From JAWVZB01 sp033722375 (GTDB lineage: Bacteria; Actinomycetota; Nitriliruptoria; Nitriliruptorales; Nitriliruptoraceae): DNA of 24,264 bases. Of the stretch, positions 7,594-14,566 are shown in pieces (within the stretch, counting starts at the first letter, position 1; every line of letters starts with the position of its first letter). Under the pieces are notes generated by a model that had not been told where the DNA came from, made no database searches, and saw nothing but the letters and a program-made list of their open reading frames with translations. A program made the translations under genes and the position numbers. The stretch spans positions 1 to 24,264 of the forward strand of contig JAWVZB010000048.1 of assembly GCA_033722375.1 (NCBI GenBank), written 5' to 3'.

Positions 7594-7611
7594 TGGCGGG
7601 GCGGGCCCGCC
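7583..7611. repeat. 29-bp direct repeat, copy 2
   Basis: Exact copy of 7411-7439, 172 nt away in the same orientation. Its terminal 12-bp palindrome is at 7600-7611, just downstream of the rseP stop codon. Confidence 0.9.
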
Positions 7612-7618
7612 GACTCCG

Positions 7619-9076
7619 CTACTGACCGACCATGACGGGGTTGACGATGTCGAGCCAGACGAGGGCGACCGAGATCGTGCCGACGAACACGATCACGGGG
7701 ATGGCGATCGCGGCCACGGCACGTGGGTCGATCGAGAAGTCGGGCGTACGGCCCAGGGTGCGGCGGATGCCGTTGACGACGCGCTCGACGCCGAGCACGG
7801 CGAGGTGGCCCCCGTCGAGCGGCGGGAGCGGGAGCAGGTTGAAGATCCCGACGAACACGTTGACGGAGGCGAGCAGCACGAACAGGAACAGCGGCCCGAA
7901 CGCCCGGGTTCCGGAGCCGGCGGCCTGTGCCGCCCCGACCATCGAGATGGCTCCCGCCTCGTCGCGTTCGGCGTCACCGGTGACCGCGGAGAAGATCGCC
8001 CCGATCCCGTCGGGACCGAACACGCGGCCGAGGGCCACGAACGTCTGCGCGGTCAGGGCGGGGACGGAGCCGGGGCCGACGAAGGTCTCGTAGAGCGCCT
8101 CGGTGGTGGGCAGCGACTCGTAGGAGACGCCCGAGCGGAAGCCCAGCAGACCGATGGTCTCGCCCGTCTCCTCGTCCTCCGAGGTCATGGGGGTCGCGGT
8201 GATCTCGCGGAGCTCGCCACTGCGGTCGACCGTGATGGTGAGCGGCTCGCCGGGATGGTCGCGGATGATCCCGCGGATCGCCTCGAAGTCGCTGACCTGT
8301 TCACCGTCGACGCCGACGATCCGGTCTCCGGGTTGGAGCCCGACCTCGGCAGCGGGGGTGTCGGCTACGACCTCTTCGACGGTGGAGGTCGGAACCACCG
8401 CCCCGAACAGGAGGTAGCCCACGAAGAGGAGCACGAAAGCCTGGGCGAAGTGCATCGCCGAGCCCGACCCGAGGACGATGGCGCGCTGCCAGGCTGGGCG
8501 GTCGTGGAAGAAGCGGTCCTGGTCACCCTTGAGGAGCCGGTGGTGGAGATCGCCGACGCGTCCTGTCTCGGGCAGCTCGCTGACCAGGATCTCGGTCAGC
8601 TTGAGCCGTGCGTCGGGGATGGTGGCGTCGTCGGGGATGTTCAGCCGGGCGCGGTGGACCACCCGCTCCCGCAGGTCGGCCGGGGCGCCCCGCTCGTCGA
8701 GGACCCGGTCGAGCCGGTCCCAGGTCGCGTCGGAGAAGGTCGGCTGCTCGTCGCCGGCCCCTTCCCCGGTCGTGGCCGCTGCCTTCCTGTCCGCCCCGAC
8801 CTTGGAGCGGTCGAACACCACGTCGGGGACGGGCGCCAGGCGCTCGTCGGACGGGGTCATCCCCTTGATCCTGACGAACCCGCCGATGGGCAGAGCCTTG
8901 ACGCCGTACTCGGTCTCTCCACGGCTCGTGGACCACAGCGTGGGCCCGAACCCGAGGAAGAACCGGTCGGCACGCATCCCGAACCAGCGGGCGGTCGCGA
9001 AGTGGCCCCACTCGTGGATCATGATGGCGACGACGACCCCCACGACGAAGATGATGATCGCGAGCTCGGTGGGCAA
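7619..9076 (-). CDS. rseP: Site-2 protease family zinc metalloprotease (RseP/Rip1-like)
   Basis: This is an intramembrane metalloprotease that cleaves membrane-anchored substrates such as anti-sigma factors; Rip1 is the mycobacterial homologue. The product is 485 residues with a first membrane helix carrying the zinc motif HEWGH (21-25), the GFVRIKGM loop, a second helix near 205-228, a PDZ domain (about 235-300, with GLQPGDRIVGVDG), and the late motif NLLPLPPLDGGHL with the third ligand D421, then a last helix. An unusual charged insertion of about 105 residues (about 78-186) separates the GFVRIKGM loop from the second helix. The start is a TTG at 9076 with GAGGT upstream, 3 nt after the dxr stop. 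The order dxr-rseP-ispG is the usual actinobacterial one. Confidence 0.94.
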   Translation of the reverse strand: MPTELAIIIFVVGVVVAIMIHEWGHFATARWFGMRADRFFLGFGPTLWSTSRGETEYGVKALPIGGFVRIKGMTPSDERLAPVPDVVFDRSKVGADRKAAATTGEGAGDEQPTFSDATWDRLDRVLDERGAPADLRERVVHRARLNIPDDATIPDARLKLTEILVSELPETGRVGDLHHRLLKGDQDRFFHDRPAWQRAIVLGSGSAMHFAQAFVLLFVGYLLFGAVVPTSTVEEVVADTPAAEVGLQPGDRIVGVDGEQVSDFEAIRGIIRDHPGEPLTITVDRSGELREITATPMTSEDEETGETIGLLGFRSGVSYESLPTTEALYETFVGPGSVPALTAQTFVALGRVFGPDGIGAIFSAVTGDAERDEAGAISMVGAAQAAGSGTRAFGPLFLFVLLASVNVFVGIFNLLPLPPLDGGHLAVLGVERVVNGIRRTLGRTPDFSIDPRAVAAIAIPVIVFVGTISVALVWLDIVNPVMVGQ

Positions 9077-9079
9077 CGG

Positions 9080-10249
9080 TCAACCTCGGCTGGTTCGGGC
9101 GGCGATGAGGCGGTCGGCCTCTTCGCGGGCGCGGCGGTCGGCTTCGATGACGGCCGCGAGGTCGCTCACGGGCGTCGGGTCGTGTCGGTCGAGCACGTCG
9201 GCGACGACCTCGGCGATCCCCGTGAACGGCAGCGCACCGTCGAGGAAGGCGGCGACAGCCTGCTCGTTGGCTGCGTTCAGCGTCGCAGGGTACGTCGCCC
9301 CCTGACGGCCGGCGTCGACGGCGAGGTCGAGGGCTCGGAACGTCGCGCGGTCGGCAGGTTCGAACTCGAGCGTGGATGCGGTGGACCAGTCCATGCGGAC
9401 GAAAGCGTGGTCGAGGCGGTCCGGCCAGGCCATCGCGAGCTGGATCGGGAGCCGCATGTCGGGTGGGGAGAGCTGCGCGAGCGTCGATCCGTCGTTGAAC
9501 TCCACCATCGAGTGCACGATCGACTGTGGATGGATGACGACGTCGAGCCGGTCGTAGGGGACGTCGAAGAGCAGGTGGGCCTCGATGAGCTCGAGCCCTT
9601 TGTTCATGAGGGTCGCCGAGTTGATCGTGATGACGGGGCCCATGTCCCAGGTGGGATGGGACAGGGCGTCCGCGGGTGTGACCTGCTCGAGCTCGGCGCG
9701 GCTGGCACCGCGGAACGGCCCGCCGCTGGCGGTGAGGACGAGCCGCGCCACCTCGTCGCTCGCTCCGCCCCGCAGGGTCTGCGCCAGGGCGGAGTGCTCG
9801 GAGTCCACGGGGATCAGGTGGGTGTCGCGGCCGCCGGCCTCCTCCGCAGCGGCGACGACGAGGTCGCCACCGACGATCAGGCTCTCCTTGTTGGCGAGCG
9901 CGACCGGGTGGCGGGCGTGCAGGGCCGCCAGGGTGGGACGAAGCCCCTGGGAGCCCGTGATCCCGTTGACGACGAGGTCCGCGCTCATCTCGGCGAGTTC
10001 GCACACGCCGTCGACGGTCGCGTGGACGGTGGCCTCGGGGAGGGCCTGCCGGAGCTCGGCGGCAGCGGCCTCGTCGGCGAGGGCGAGGTCGCTCACCTCG
10101 AACTCCTTGCCGAGCTGGGCGAGCGTCTCGTGGTCGCTGCCGGCGGCGAGGCCGACGACCGGTTCCGGGTCGGGGTGGACGCGGACGACGTCGAGCGCCT
10201 GCTGGCCGATCGAGCCGGTCGCTCCGAGGATGACGACGCGCCGCCTCAC
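9080..10249 (-). CDS. dxr: 1-deoxy-D-xylulose 5-phosphate reductoisomerase
   Basis: Dxr converts DXP to MEP with NADPH, the committed step of the MEP isoprenoid pathway. The 389-residue protein begins RRRVVILGATGSIGQQALDVV, the NADPH-binding Rossmann loop (GATGSIG at 9-15). Further family motifs are ALANKESLIVGG, VDSEHSALAQ, LTASGGPFRG (substrate-binding loop), SATLMNKGLELIEAH and VVIHPQSIVHSMVEF. The C-terminal domain includes ATLNAANEQAVAAFL. The start is the GTG at 10249, which overlaps the rlmN stop by 4 nt (GTGA), and the dxr stop lies 3 nt before rseP. The three genes are thus almost certainly one transcript. Confidence 0.97.
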   Translation of the reverse strand: MRRRVVILGATGSIGQQALDVVRVHPDPEPVVGLAAGSDHETLAQLGKEFEVSDLALADEAAAAELRQALPEATVHATVDGVCELAEMSADLVVNGITGSQGLRPTLAALHARHPVALANKESLIVGGDLVVAAAEEAGGRDTHLIPVDSEHSALAQTLRGGASDEVARLVLTASGGPFRGASRAELEQVTPADALSHPTWDMGPVITINSATLMNKGLELIEAHLLFDVPYDRLDVVIHPQSIVHSMVEFNDGSTLAQLSPPDMRLPIQLAMAWPDRLDHAFVRMDWSTASTLEFEPADRATFRALDLAVDAGRQGATYPATLNAANEQAVAAFLDGALPFTGIAEVVADVLDRHDPTPVSDLAAVIEADRRAREEADRLIAARTSRG

Positions 10250-11406
10250 CGGTTGGCTCCGAGCAGGTCGTCGACGCGGTCCGCGGCACCGACCGCGGCT
10301 GGCAGCCGGGTACCGGCACCGAGCGTGTAGCTGGCGAGGAGCTGCCCACACGCGGCGTCGGCATCACGCCCCCGGGTGTCGCGGAGCGTCGCGTTGCAGC
10401 CCCGCTCGTCGAGGGTCCGCATGAACGCCCGGGTGCGGTCCGGCGACGGTTCGCTCCAGGTGACACCGGGGGTGGGGTTCAGGGGGATCACGTTGACGTG
10501 GGCGCGGAGCCGGCGTGCGATGTCGGCCAGCTCGGCCGCGTCGGCGGCCGAGTCGTTGACGTTGCCGATCAGGCACCACTCGATGGAGACCCGCCGGTTG
10601 GTGTGGTCGCGGTACTGCTCCACGACCGAGAGCAGCTGCTCGATCGGGTGGGTCCGGTTGATGGGCACGAGCACGTCGCGCAGGTCGTCGTTGGCGGCGT
10701 GGAGGCTCACGGCGAGCGTGAGCGGCAGATCGAGCTCCATCAGCCGCCGGATCCCGGGCACGAGCCCGACGGTCGACACGGTGATGTGGCGCGCCCCGAG
10801 GTCGAAGCCGTCGGGGTCGTGCAGCCAGCGGATCGCATTGCAGGTGGCCTCGGTGTTGGCCAGCGGCTCCCCCATCCCCATGAACACCACGTTGGTGACG
10901 TGGTCGGGGACGTCGTCATCGAGGTCGTGGCCGTCGAGCTGGCCGCTGCGCAATGCCGCGTCCGCGAGCACGACCTGCCGCACGACCTCGCCGGCGGTGA
11001 GCTGCCGCCGGAACCCGGCCTGCCCGGTCGCGCAGAACGGGCAGCCCAACGCGCAGCCGGCCTGGGTGGAGATGCAGACGGTGGCACGGTTCGGGTACAG
11101 CATCAGCACGGTCTCGATGGATTCCCCATCGGGGAACCGCAGCAGAAGCTTGTGCGTGCGGCCGCCGTCGGCGACGCGGTGAGCCACGAGGTCGGGGCGG
11201 GCGGGGGCGAACCGGGCCGCCAGCCGGGCACGGAGGTCCTTGGGGAGGTTGGTCATCTCGTCGGGGTCGTCGACGCCCTTGACCAGCCACGACCGGATCT
11301 GGTCGGCGCGGTATCTGGGCTCGTCGAGCTCGGCCGCGAGCGCCTCGAGATCGTCCGGATCGAGCGAGTACGGGTCGACGGTGGGAGGTACGGGTGAGGA
11401 AGTCAT
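10246..11406 (-). CDS. rlmN: Dual-specificity 23S rRNA/tRNA A2503/A37 methyltransferase RlmN
   Basis: RlmN is a radical-SAM enzyme that methylates C2 of adenosine 2503 in 23S rRNA and of A37 in some tRNAs. The 386-residue protein carries the CxxxCxxC cluster motif CALGCPFC (C118, C122, C125), the SAM-binding GMGEPL, ITVSTVGLVPGIRRL, LAVSLHAAND, and the methyl-carrying cysteine in DADAACGQL (C353). The other catalytic cysteine is probably in VCISTQAG (C111 region) or upstream of it. The N-terminal 60 residues form the RNA-binding accessory domain, with RYRADQIRSWLVKG. The ATG at 11406 has no Shine-Dalgarno sequence, but a TACCCT -10-like box lies 10 nt before it, suggesting a very short leader. 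It overlaps dxr by 4 nt. Confidence 0.96.
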   Translation of the reverse strand: MTSSPVPPTVDPYSLDPDDLEALAAELDEPRYRADQIRSWLVKGVDDPDEMTNLPKDLRARLAARFAPARPDLVAHRVADGGRTHKLLLRFPDGESIETVLMLYPNRATVCISTQAGCALGCPFCATGQAGFRRQLTAGEVVRQVVLADAALRSGQLDGHDLDDDVPDHVTNVVFMGMGEPLANTEATCNAIRWLHDPDGFDLGARHITVSTVGLVPGIRRLMELDLPLTLAVSLHAANDDLRDVLVPINRTHPIEQLLSVVEQYRDHTNRRVSIEWCLIGNVNDSAADAAELADIARRLRAHVNVIPLNPTPGVTWSEPSPDRTRAFMRTLDERGCNATLRDTRGRDADAACGQLLASYTLGAGTRLPAAVGAADRVDDLLGANR

Positions 11407-11611
11407 GTGACCGCCGAGGGTACGGCGGGGACGAGACGCGTCAGGGCGCCAGCTCGAGCTCGTGCCCTGGGGCGGGCGTTCGGCGATGGGATCGCGCGGG
11501 CAGCGTCGTCATCTGTCGAGGCGACGACCGCAGTCGATGCAGCGCATCGATGAGGATCGGCAACGAAGACAGGGGCGATGGGGCCAAGCGATGCCGCGCT
11601 CGGCGACCGGT
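11407..11611. other. Intergenic element between cdsA and rlmN with CxxC peptide
   Basis: This 205-nt gap has no gene with a standard start. Read on the minus strand it contains a frame (about 11571 to 11512) spelling a CLRC-x6-CIDC knuckle followed by GRRLDR and a stop; no ATG, GTG or TTG opens that frame upstream of the first cysteine. A 23-codon frame (MTTLPARS... to a stop at 11441) overlaps that stop as ATGA and ends HELELAP, echoing the FLELAP end of CdsA. A palindrome with AGC centre is at 11534-11550. The segment around it aligns without gaps with the rseP-ispG intergenic element, so this may be a diverged copy. Calling a gene here is not justified. Confidence 0.45.
11417..11444 (-). 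promoter_or_regulatory. Candidate rlmN promoter, near-leaderless
   Basis: The minus strand has CTGACG (11444 to 11439, four of six to TTGACA), a 16-nt spacer and TACCCT (11422 to 11417). Initiation about 7 nt later would leave only 3-4 nt before the rlmN ATG. This fits the absence of a Shine-Dalgarno sequence at rlmN and would make rlmN-dxr-rseP transcription independent of the rpsB-cdsA block. Confidence 0.35.
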
Positions 11612-12460
11612 TCAGGGCGCGAGCTCGAGGAACCAGTAGCCGACGGGTAGGGCCAGGAGGATGCCGTCGACCCGGTCGAGGACGCCGCCGTGGCCGGGGA
11701 TGAGCGCTCCCATGTCCTTGACCCCGAGATCACGTTTGAACATCGACTCGAACAGGTCCCCGAAGAAGCCGGCGATACCGGAGACGAGCACGACGACGGC
11801 CGCGTCCAGTGTGTCGAACCGATCCCCCACGAGCGGGAGGACGGCCGCGCCCACGGCGGTGGCGATGGCGACCCCCCCGACGAGCCCCTCCCAGGTCTTG
11901 TTGGGGCTGACGGACGGGGCGATGGCGTGCCGGCCGGCGAGCGTGCCCACGGCGTACGCCCCGATGTCGGCAACGACCGCGCCGCCGATGACCGCGAGGG
12001 TCGCCACGATCGGGTCCTCCTCGGCGGTGGCAAGCAGCACGGCGAAGCTGGCGAGGAGTCCGATCCACAACCCGAGGAACAGCGTGTTCCCGATGGTCTC
12101 GAGCACGTCGTGCCGGTGGCTGTCCGCGAGCTCCCACGCAGCCGCACCGATGAACAGGACGGTCGCCCCGATCACCTGGCCGACCCTCCCCGACGTGTAG
12201 GCGCCGGCGAGGAGCACGACCGACGAGACGAGCACCACGGGGACCGCCACCGGCCGGCCGGCCGCGGACAGGGTCCGGCCGGTCTCGATCACGCCGATGA
12301 CGACGAGGACGCCGACCACGGTCGAGAAGGCCGCCGGATGCCAGAAGAGCGACCCGACGAACAGCACCACCAGGACCACACCAGAGGCGATCGCGACCGC
12401 GAGGTTGCGGCCGGACCCGGCCGCCTGCTCTTTCGCCATCTCGTCGGAGGGATCGGTCAC
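11612..12460 (-). CDS. cdsA: Phosphatidate cytidylyltransferase
   Basis: CdsA makes CDP-diacylglycerol from phosphatidate and CTP, the entry to bacterial phospholipids. It is a polytopic inner-membrane protein: at least seven hydrophobic segments follow a short charged N-terminus. The C-terminal half shows the family signature, with SVSPNKTWEGLVGG and then SMFKRDLGVKDMGALIPGHGGVLDRVDG. The start is uncertain. GTG at 12460 (282 residues), 8 nt after the frr stop, is chosen because a GAGGT lies upstream in the frr end; ATG at 12439 (275 residues) has no ribosome-binding sequence. The frame remains open further upstream across frr, which is a shadow. It is the last gene of the rpsB-tsf-pyrH-frr-cdsA block. 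Confidence 0.94.
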   Translation of the reverse strand: MTDPSDEMAKEQAAGSGRNLAVAIASGVVLVVLFVGSLFWHPAAFSTVVGVLVVIGVIETGRTLSAAGRPVAVPVVLVSSVVLLAGAYTSGRVGQVIGATVLFIGAAAWELADSHRHDVLETIGNTLFLGLWIGLLASFAVLLATAEEDPIVATLAVIGGAVVADIGAYAVGTLAGRHAIAPSVSPNKTWEGLVGGVAIATAVGAAVLPLVGDRFDTLDAAVVVLVSGIAGFFGDLFESMFKRDLGVKDMGALIPGHGGVLDRVDGILLALPVGYWFLELAP

Positions 12461-12468
12461 GGTCGTGG

Positions 12469-13032
12469 CTAGACCTCGAGCAGCTCCTCTTCCTTGTGTT
12501 CGAGCAACTCGTCGATCCGCTTGACGTGCTCGCTCGTCTTCTCCTCGAGCTGCTTCTCGAAGCGTTCGTGCTCGTCCTGGCCGACCTCGCCCTCGTCCTC
12601 GAGCTCCTGCATCTGGTCGCGGGCGTGACGCCGGACGTTGCGGATGGCGATCTTGCCGTCCTCGGCGTACTGCTTGGCCAGCTTGATGTACTCCTTGCGA
12701 CGCTCCTCGGTGAGCTCGGGGAACACGCACCGGACGATGGCACCGTCGGTGGCGGGGTTGAGCCCGAGGTCGGAGTCGCGGATCGCCTTCTCGATGTCCT
12801 CGATGGAGCTCTTGTCGTAGGGGTTGATGACCAGCATCCGCGGCTCGGGCACCGAGAAGTTCGCGAGCTGGTTGAGCGGTGTCGGGTTGCCGTAGTAGTC
12901 GACCGTGATGTTGTTGAGGATCTGGGGGTTCGCCCGCCCGGTGCGGATGGTTGCGAAGTCCTGCGAGACCTTCTCGACGGCCTGGTCCATGCGGTGACCC
13001 GCGTCTTCGACGATCTCGGAAAGGGTTGCCAT
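12469..13032 (-). CDS. frr: Ribosome recycling factor
   Basis: RRF splits the post-termination ribosome together with EF-G and is cytosolic. The 187-residue length is typical. Landmarks are the first helix with FATIRTGRANPQILNNITVDYYG, domain II with TPLNQLANFSVPEPRMLVINPYDK and SSIEDIEKAIRDSDLGLNP, the LTEERRKEYIKLAK helix, and the long C-terminal helix ending in the acidic EEELLEV. The ATG at 13032 follows the pyrH stop by 12 nt, with GGAGG in between. Confidence 0.97.
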   Translation of the reverse strand: MATLSEIVEDAGHRMDQAVEKVSQDFATIRTGRANPQILNNITVDYYGNPTPLNQLANFSVPEPRMLVINPYDKSSIEDIEKAIRDSDLGLNPATDGAIVRCVFPELTEERRKEYIKLAKQYAEDGKIAIRNVRRHARDQMQELEDEGEVGQDEHERFEKQLEEKTSEHVKRIDELLEHKEEELLEV

Positions 13033-13044
13033 CGGCTTCCTCCG

Positions 13045-13791
13045 TCAGTTGCGCTCGTCGCCGGGGTCGATCGCGGCGACCAGCGTTCCCACTGGCTCCC
13101 CGTTGACGACCCGGCGGATGTTGCCGGCTTTCAACAGTTCGAACACGATGATGGGCAGGTCGTTGTCCATGCACAACGAGATCGCGGTGGCATCCATGAC
13201 CTTCAAACCCTGGTTGAGCACCGTGAGGAACGCGATCTCGTCGTAGCGACTGGCGTCGGGGTTCTCGACCGGGTCGTCGTCGTAGACACCGTCGACCTTG
13301 GTGCCCTTCAGGATCGCGTCCGCATCGATCTCGAGCGCCCGCTGCGCCGCGGTCGTGTCGGTCGTGAAGTAGGGCGCACCGAGTCCAGCCGCGAAGATCA
13401 CGACCCGGCTCTTCTCGAGGTGGCGGATCGCGCGGCGGCGGATGTAGGGCTCGGCGACCTCCTGCATGGAGATCGCGGTCTGCACGCGGGTCTCGACCCC
13501 GGCCTTCTCGATCGCGTCCTGGAGGGCGAGGGCGTTGATCACGGTCGCGAGCATGCCCATGTGGTCGGCGCTCGAGCGGTCCATGCCAGACGCGCTGGGC
13601 GAGTTGCCGCGGAAGATGTTCCCGCCACCGACCACGACGGCGATCTCGGTGCCCTCGGTCTGGATCAGCTCGACGATCTCGTCGGCGATCTGCCGGACGA
13701 CCTCGGGGTCGATGCCGCCCTGGACCGAACGGTCCGCGAACGCCTCCCCCGACAGCTTCAGGAGCACGCGCCGCAGCGGTTTCCTGGTCAC
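13045..13791 (-). CDS. pyrH: Uridylate kinase
   Basis: PyrH phosphorylates UMP to UDP and belongs to the amino-acid kinase fold, not to the P-loop NMP kinases. The 248-residue protein starts RKPLRRVLLKLSGEAF and has VVGGGNIFRGN, SADHMGMLATVINALALQDA, FAAGLGAPYFTTDTTAAQRA and ADAILKGTKVDGVYDDDP, all diagnostic of the family. The GTG at 13791 has a GAGGGAG ribosome-binding sequence. A TAGGCT -10-like box lies about 30 nt upstream, so pyrH may have its own promoter as well as read-through from tsf (103-nt gap). Confidence 0.96.
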   Translation of the reverse strand: MTRKPLRRVLLKLSGEAFADRSVQGGIDPEVVRQIADEIVELIQTEGTEIAVVVGGGNIFRGNSPSASGMDRSSADHMGMLATVINALALQDAIEKAGVETRVQTAISMQEVAEPYIRRRAIRHLEKSRVVIFAAGLGAPYFTTDTTAAQRALEIDADAILKGTKVDGVYDDDPVENPDASRYDEIAFLTVLNQGLKVMDATAISLCMDNDLPIIVFELLKAGNIRRVVNGEPVGTLVAAIDPGDERN

Positions 13792-13819
13792 GCTGCTCCC
13801 TCGTGTCGTCCCGGCAGGC

Positions 13820-13825
13820 AGCCTA
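13820..13825 (-). promoter_or_regulatory. Candidate -10 box for pyrH
   Basis: TAGGCT (13825 to 13820), a common actinobacterial -10 form, lies in the tsf-pyrH gap and would start transcription near 13813, about 22 nt before the GTG. No convincing -35 is present at the proper distance. A CGGCG/CGCCG inverted repeat with a 5-nt loop lies upstream in the same gap. Confidence 0.3.
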
Positions 13826-13894
13826 GCGGCACGAGGGGATCCAACCGTCTTCGGCGCGCAACGCCGGCAGGGGCGCCGTCGGGCCGTGGACCGC

Positions 13895-14506
13895 CTAGAT
13901 CTCGAAGCGAGCGAACTCGCCGACGCGGATCTTCTCGCCGAGGGTGCCCTGGACCTCCTCGATGACCTCCTGGACCGTCTCGCCCTCGTCGCTCTTGACG
14001 TAGGGCTGGTTCAGGAGGACCGACTCCTCGTAGAACTTCTTGATCTTGCCGTCGACGATGCGGTCGACGATGTCCTCGGGCTTGCCTTCGTCGAGGGCCT
14101 GCTTGCGGGCGAACTGGCGTTCCTTGTCGAGGGTCGCCTCGTCGACCTGCTCCTCGGAGACCACCATCGGCTTCATCGCCGCGATGTGCATGGCGAGACC
14201 GTGCGCGAGGTCGGTGAACTTCTCGTTCTTGGCCACGAAGTCGGTCTCGCACAGGAGCGTCAGCATCACGCCGATCTTGGGTGGCATGCCCGGGGTCGGG
14301 GTGTGGAGGTAGCTGTAGACGATGCCTTCGGAGGCGACGCGGTCGGCGGCACGCTTGGCCATCTTCTGACCGGTGCGCTCACGGACCAGGTCGGCGGCCT
14401 TGTCGAGGTCACCGTCGGCGTCCTCGAGGGCCTTCTTGCACGCCATCATGGGCGCGTCGGTCATCTGTCGCAGTTGCTTGACGAGGGCAGCGGTGATCTC
14501 AGCCAC
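13895..14506 (-). CDS. tsf: Elongation factor Ts (short form)
   Basis: EF-Ts is the nucleotide exchange factor of EF-Tu. The N-terminal UBA-like domain is clear: VKQLRQMTDAPMMACKKALEDADGDLDKAADLVRE, followed by KMAKRAADRVASEG. The core has VLTLLCETDFVAKNEKFTDLAHGLAMHIAAMKP, and the C-terminus ends GEKIRVGEFARFEI. At 203 residues it is well below the 270-280 residues of Mycobacterium and Streptomyces EF-Ts and close to the Thermus form (about 196). It appears to lack much of the second half of the core domain. The GTG at 14506 has an AAGGAG ribosome-binding sequence. It follows rpsB by 60 nt. Confidence 0.95.
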   Translation of the reverse strand: MAEITAALVKQLRQMTDAPMMACKKALEDADGDLDKAADLVRERTGQKMAKRAADRVASEGIVYSYLHTPTPGMPPKIGVMLTLLCETDFVAKNEKFTDLAHGLAMHIAAMKPMVVSEEQVDEATLDKERQFARKQALDEGKPEDIVDRIVDGKIKKFYEESVLLNQPYVKSDEGETVQEVIEEVQGTLGEKIRVGEFARFEI

Positions 14507-14524
14507 TGGGGGCTCCTTCGAAGA

Positions 14525-14563
14525 GTGAGCGGTGGTGCGGGGGTGTGTGAGCGGTGGTGCGGG
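14525..14563. repeat. Tandem 22-bp duplication between rpsB and tsf
   Basis: A 17-bp sequence (GTGAGCGGTGGTGCGGG on the plus strand) occurs at 14525-14541 and again at 14547-14563, a 22-bp period. On the mRNA strand it is C/A-rich and predicted by eye to be unstructured. It fills most of the rpsB-tsf gap just upstream of the tsf Shine-Dalgarno sequence. It is probably a recent local duplication. Confidence 0.85.
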
Positions 14564-14566
14564 TGG

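Larger units (their letters stand above)
7324..7618. other. Repeat-rich intergenic element between rseP and ispG
   Basis: This 295-nt gap is the longest in the window and holds no credible gene. It contains two exact 29-bp direct repeats (7411-7439 and 7583-7611), each including a perfect 12-bp palindrome, a 7-bp-stem palindrome at 7524-7540, and an 11-bp hairpin at 7562-7593 whose right arm is inside the second repeat copy. The second copy ends 7 nt past the rseP stop codon. A TACCCT -10-like box at 7370 to 7365 could start an ispG transcript with a leader of about 35 nt. The open frames here are arginine/proline-rich and not protein-like. A REP-like or miniature mobile element is the best guess. 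Confidence 0.6.

Noticed and set aside
7411..7611. CRISPR array
   Set aside because: Only two repeat copies 172 nt apart, no regular spacers and no cas genes.
6824..10330. Plus-strand open frame of 1168 codons opposite ispG, rseP and dxr
   Set aside because: It is the complement of three well-identified genes. Long antisense open frames are expected at this GC content, and the predicted protein is low-complexity D/G/R/V-rich with no recognisable domain.
11394..11650. Plus-strand small open frames in the cdsA-rlmN gap
   Set aside because: They overlap the ends of rlmN and cdsA, are R/G/S-rich, and have no support from start signals.
12461..13174. N-terminal extension of CdsA through frr
   Set aside because: The extension is the out-of-frame reading of frr and is arginine-rich. 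CdsA membrane helices begin only after 12439.
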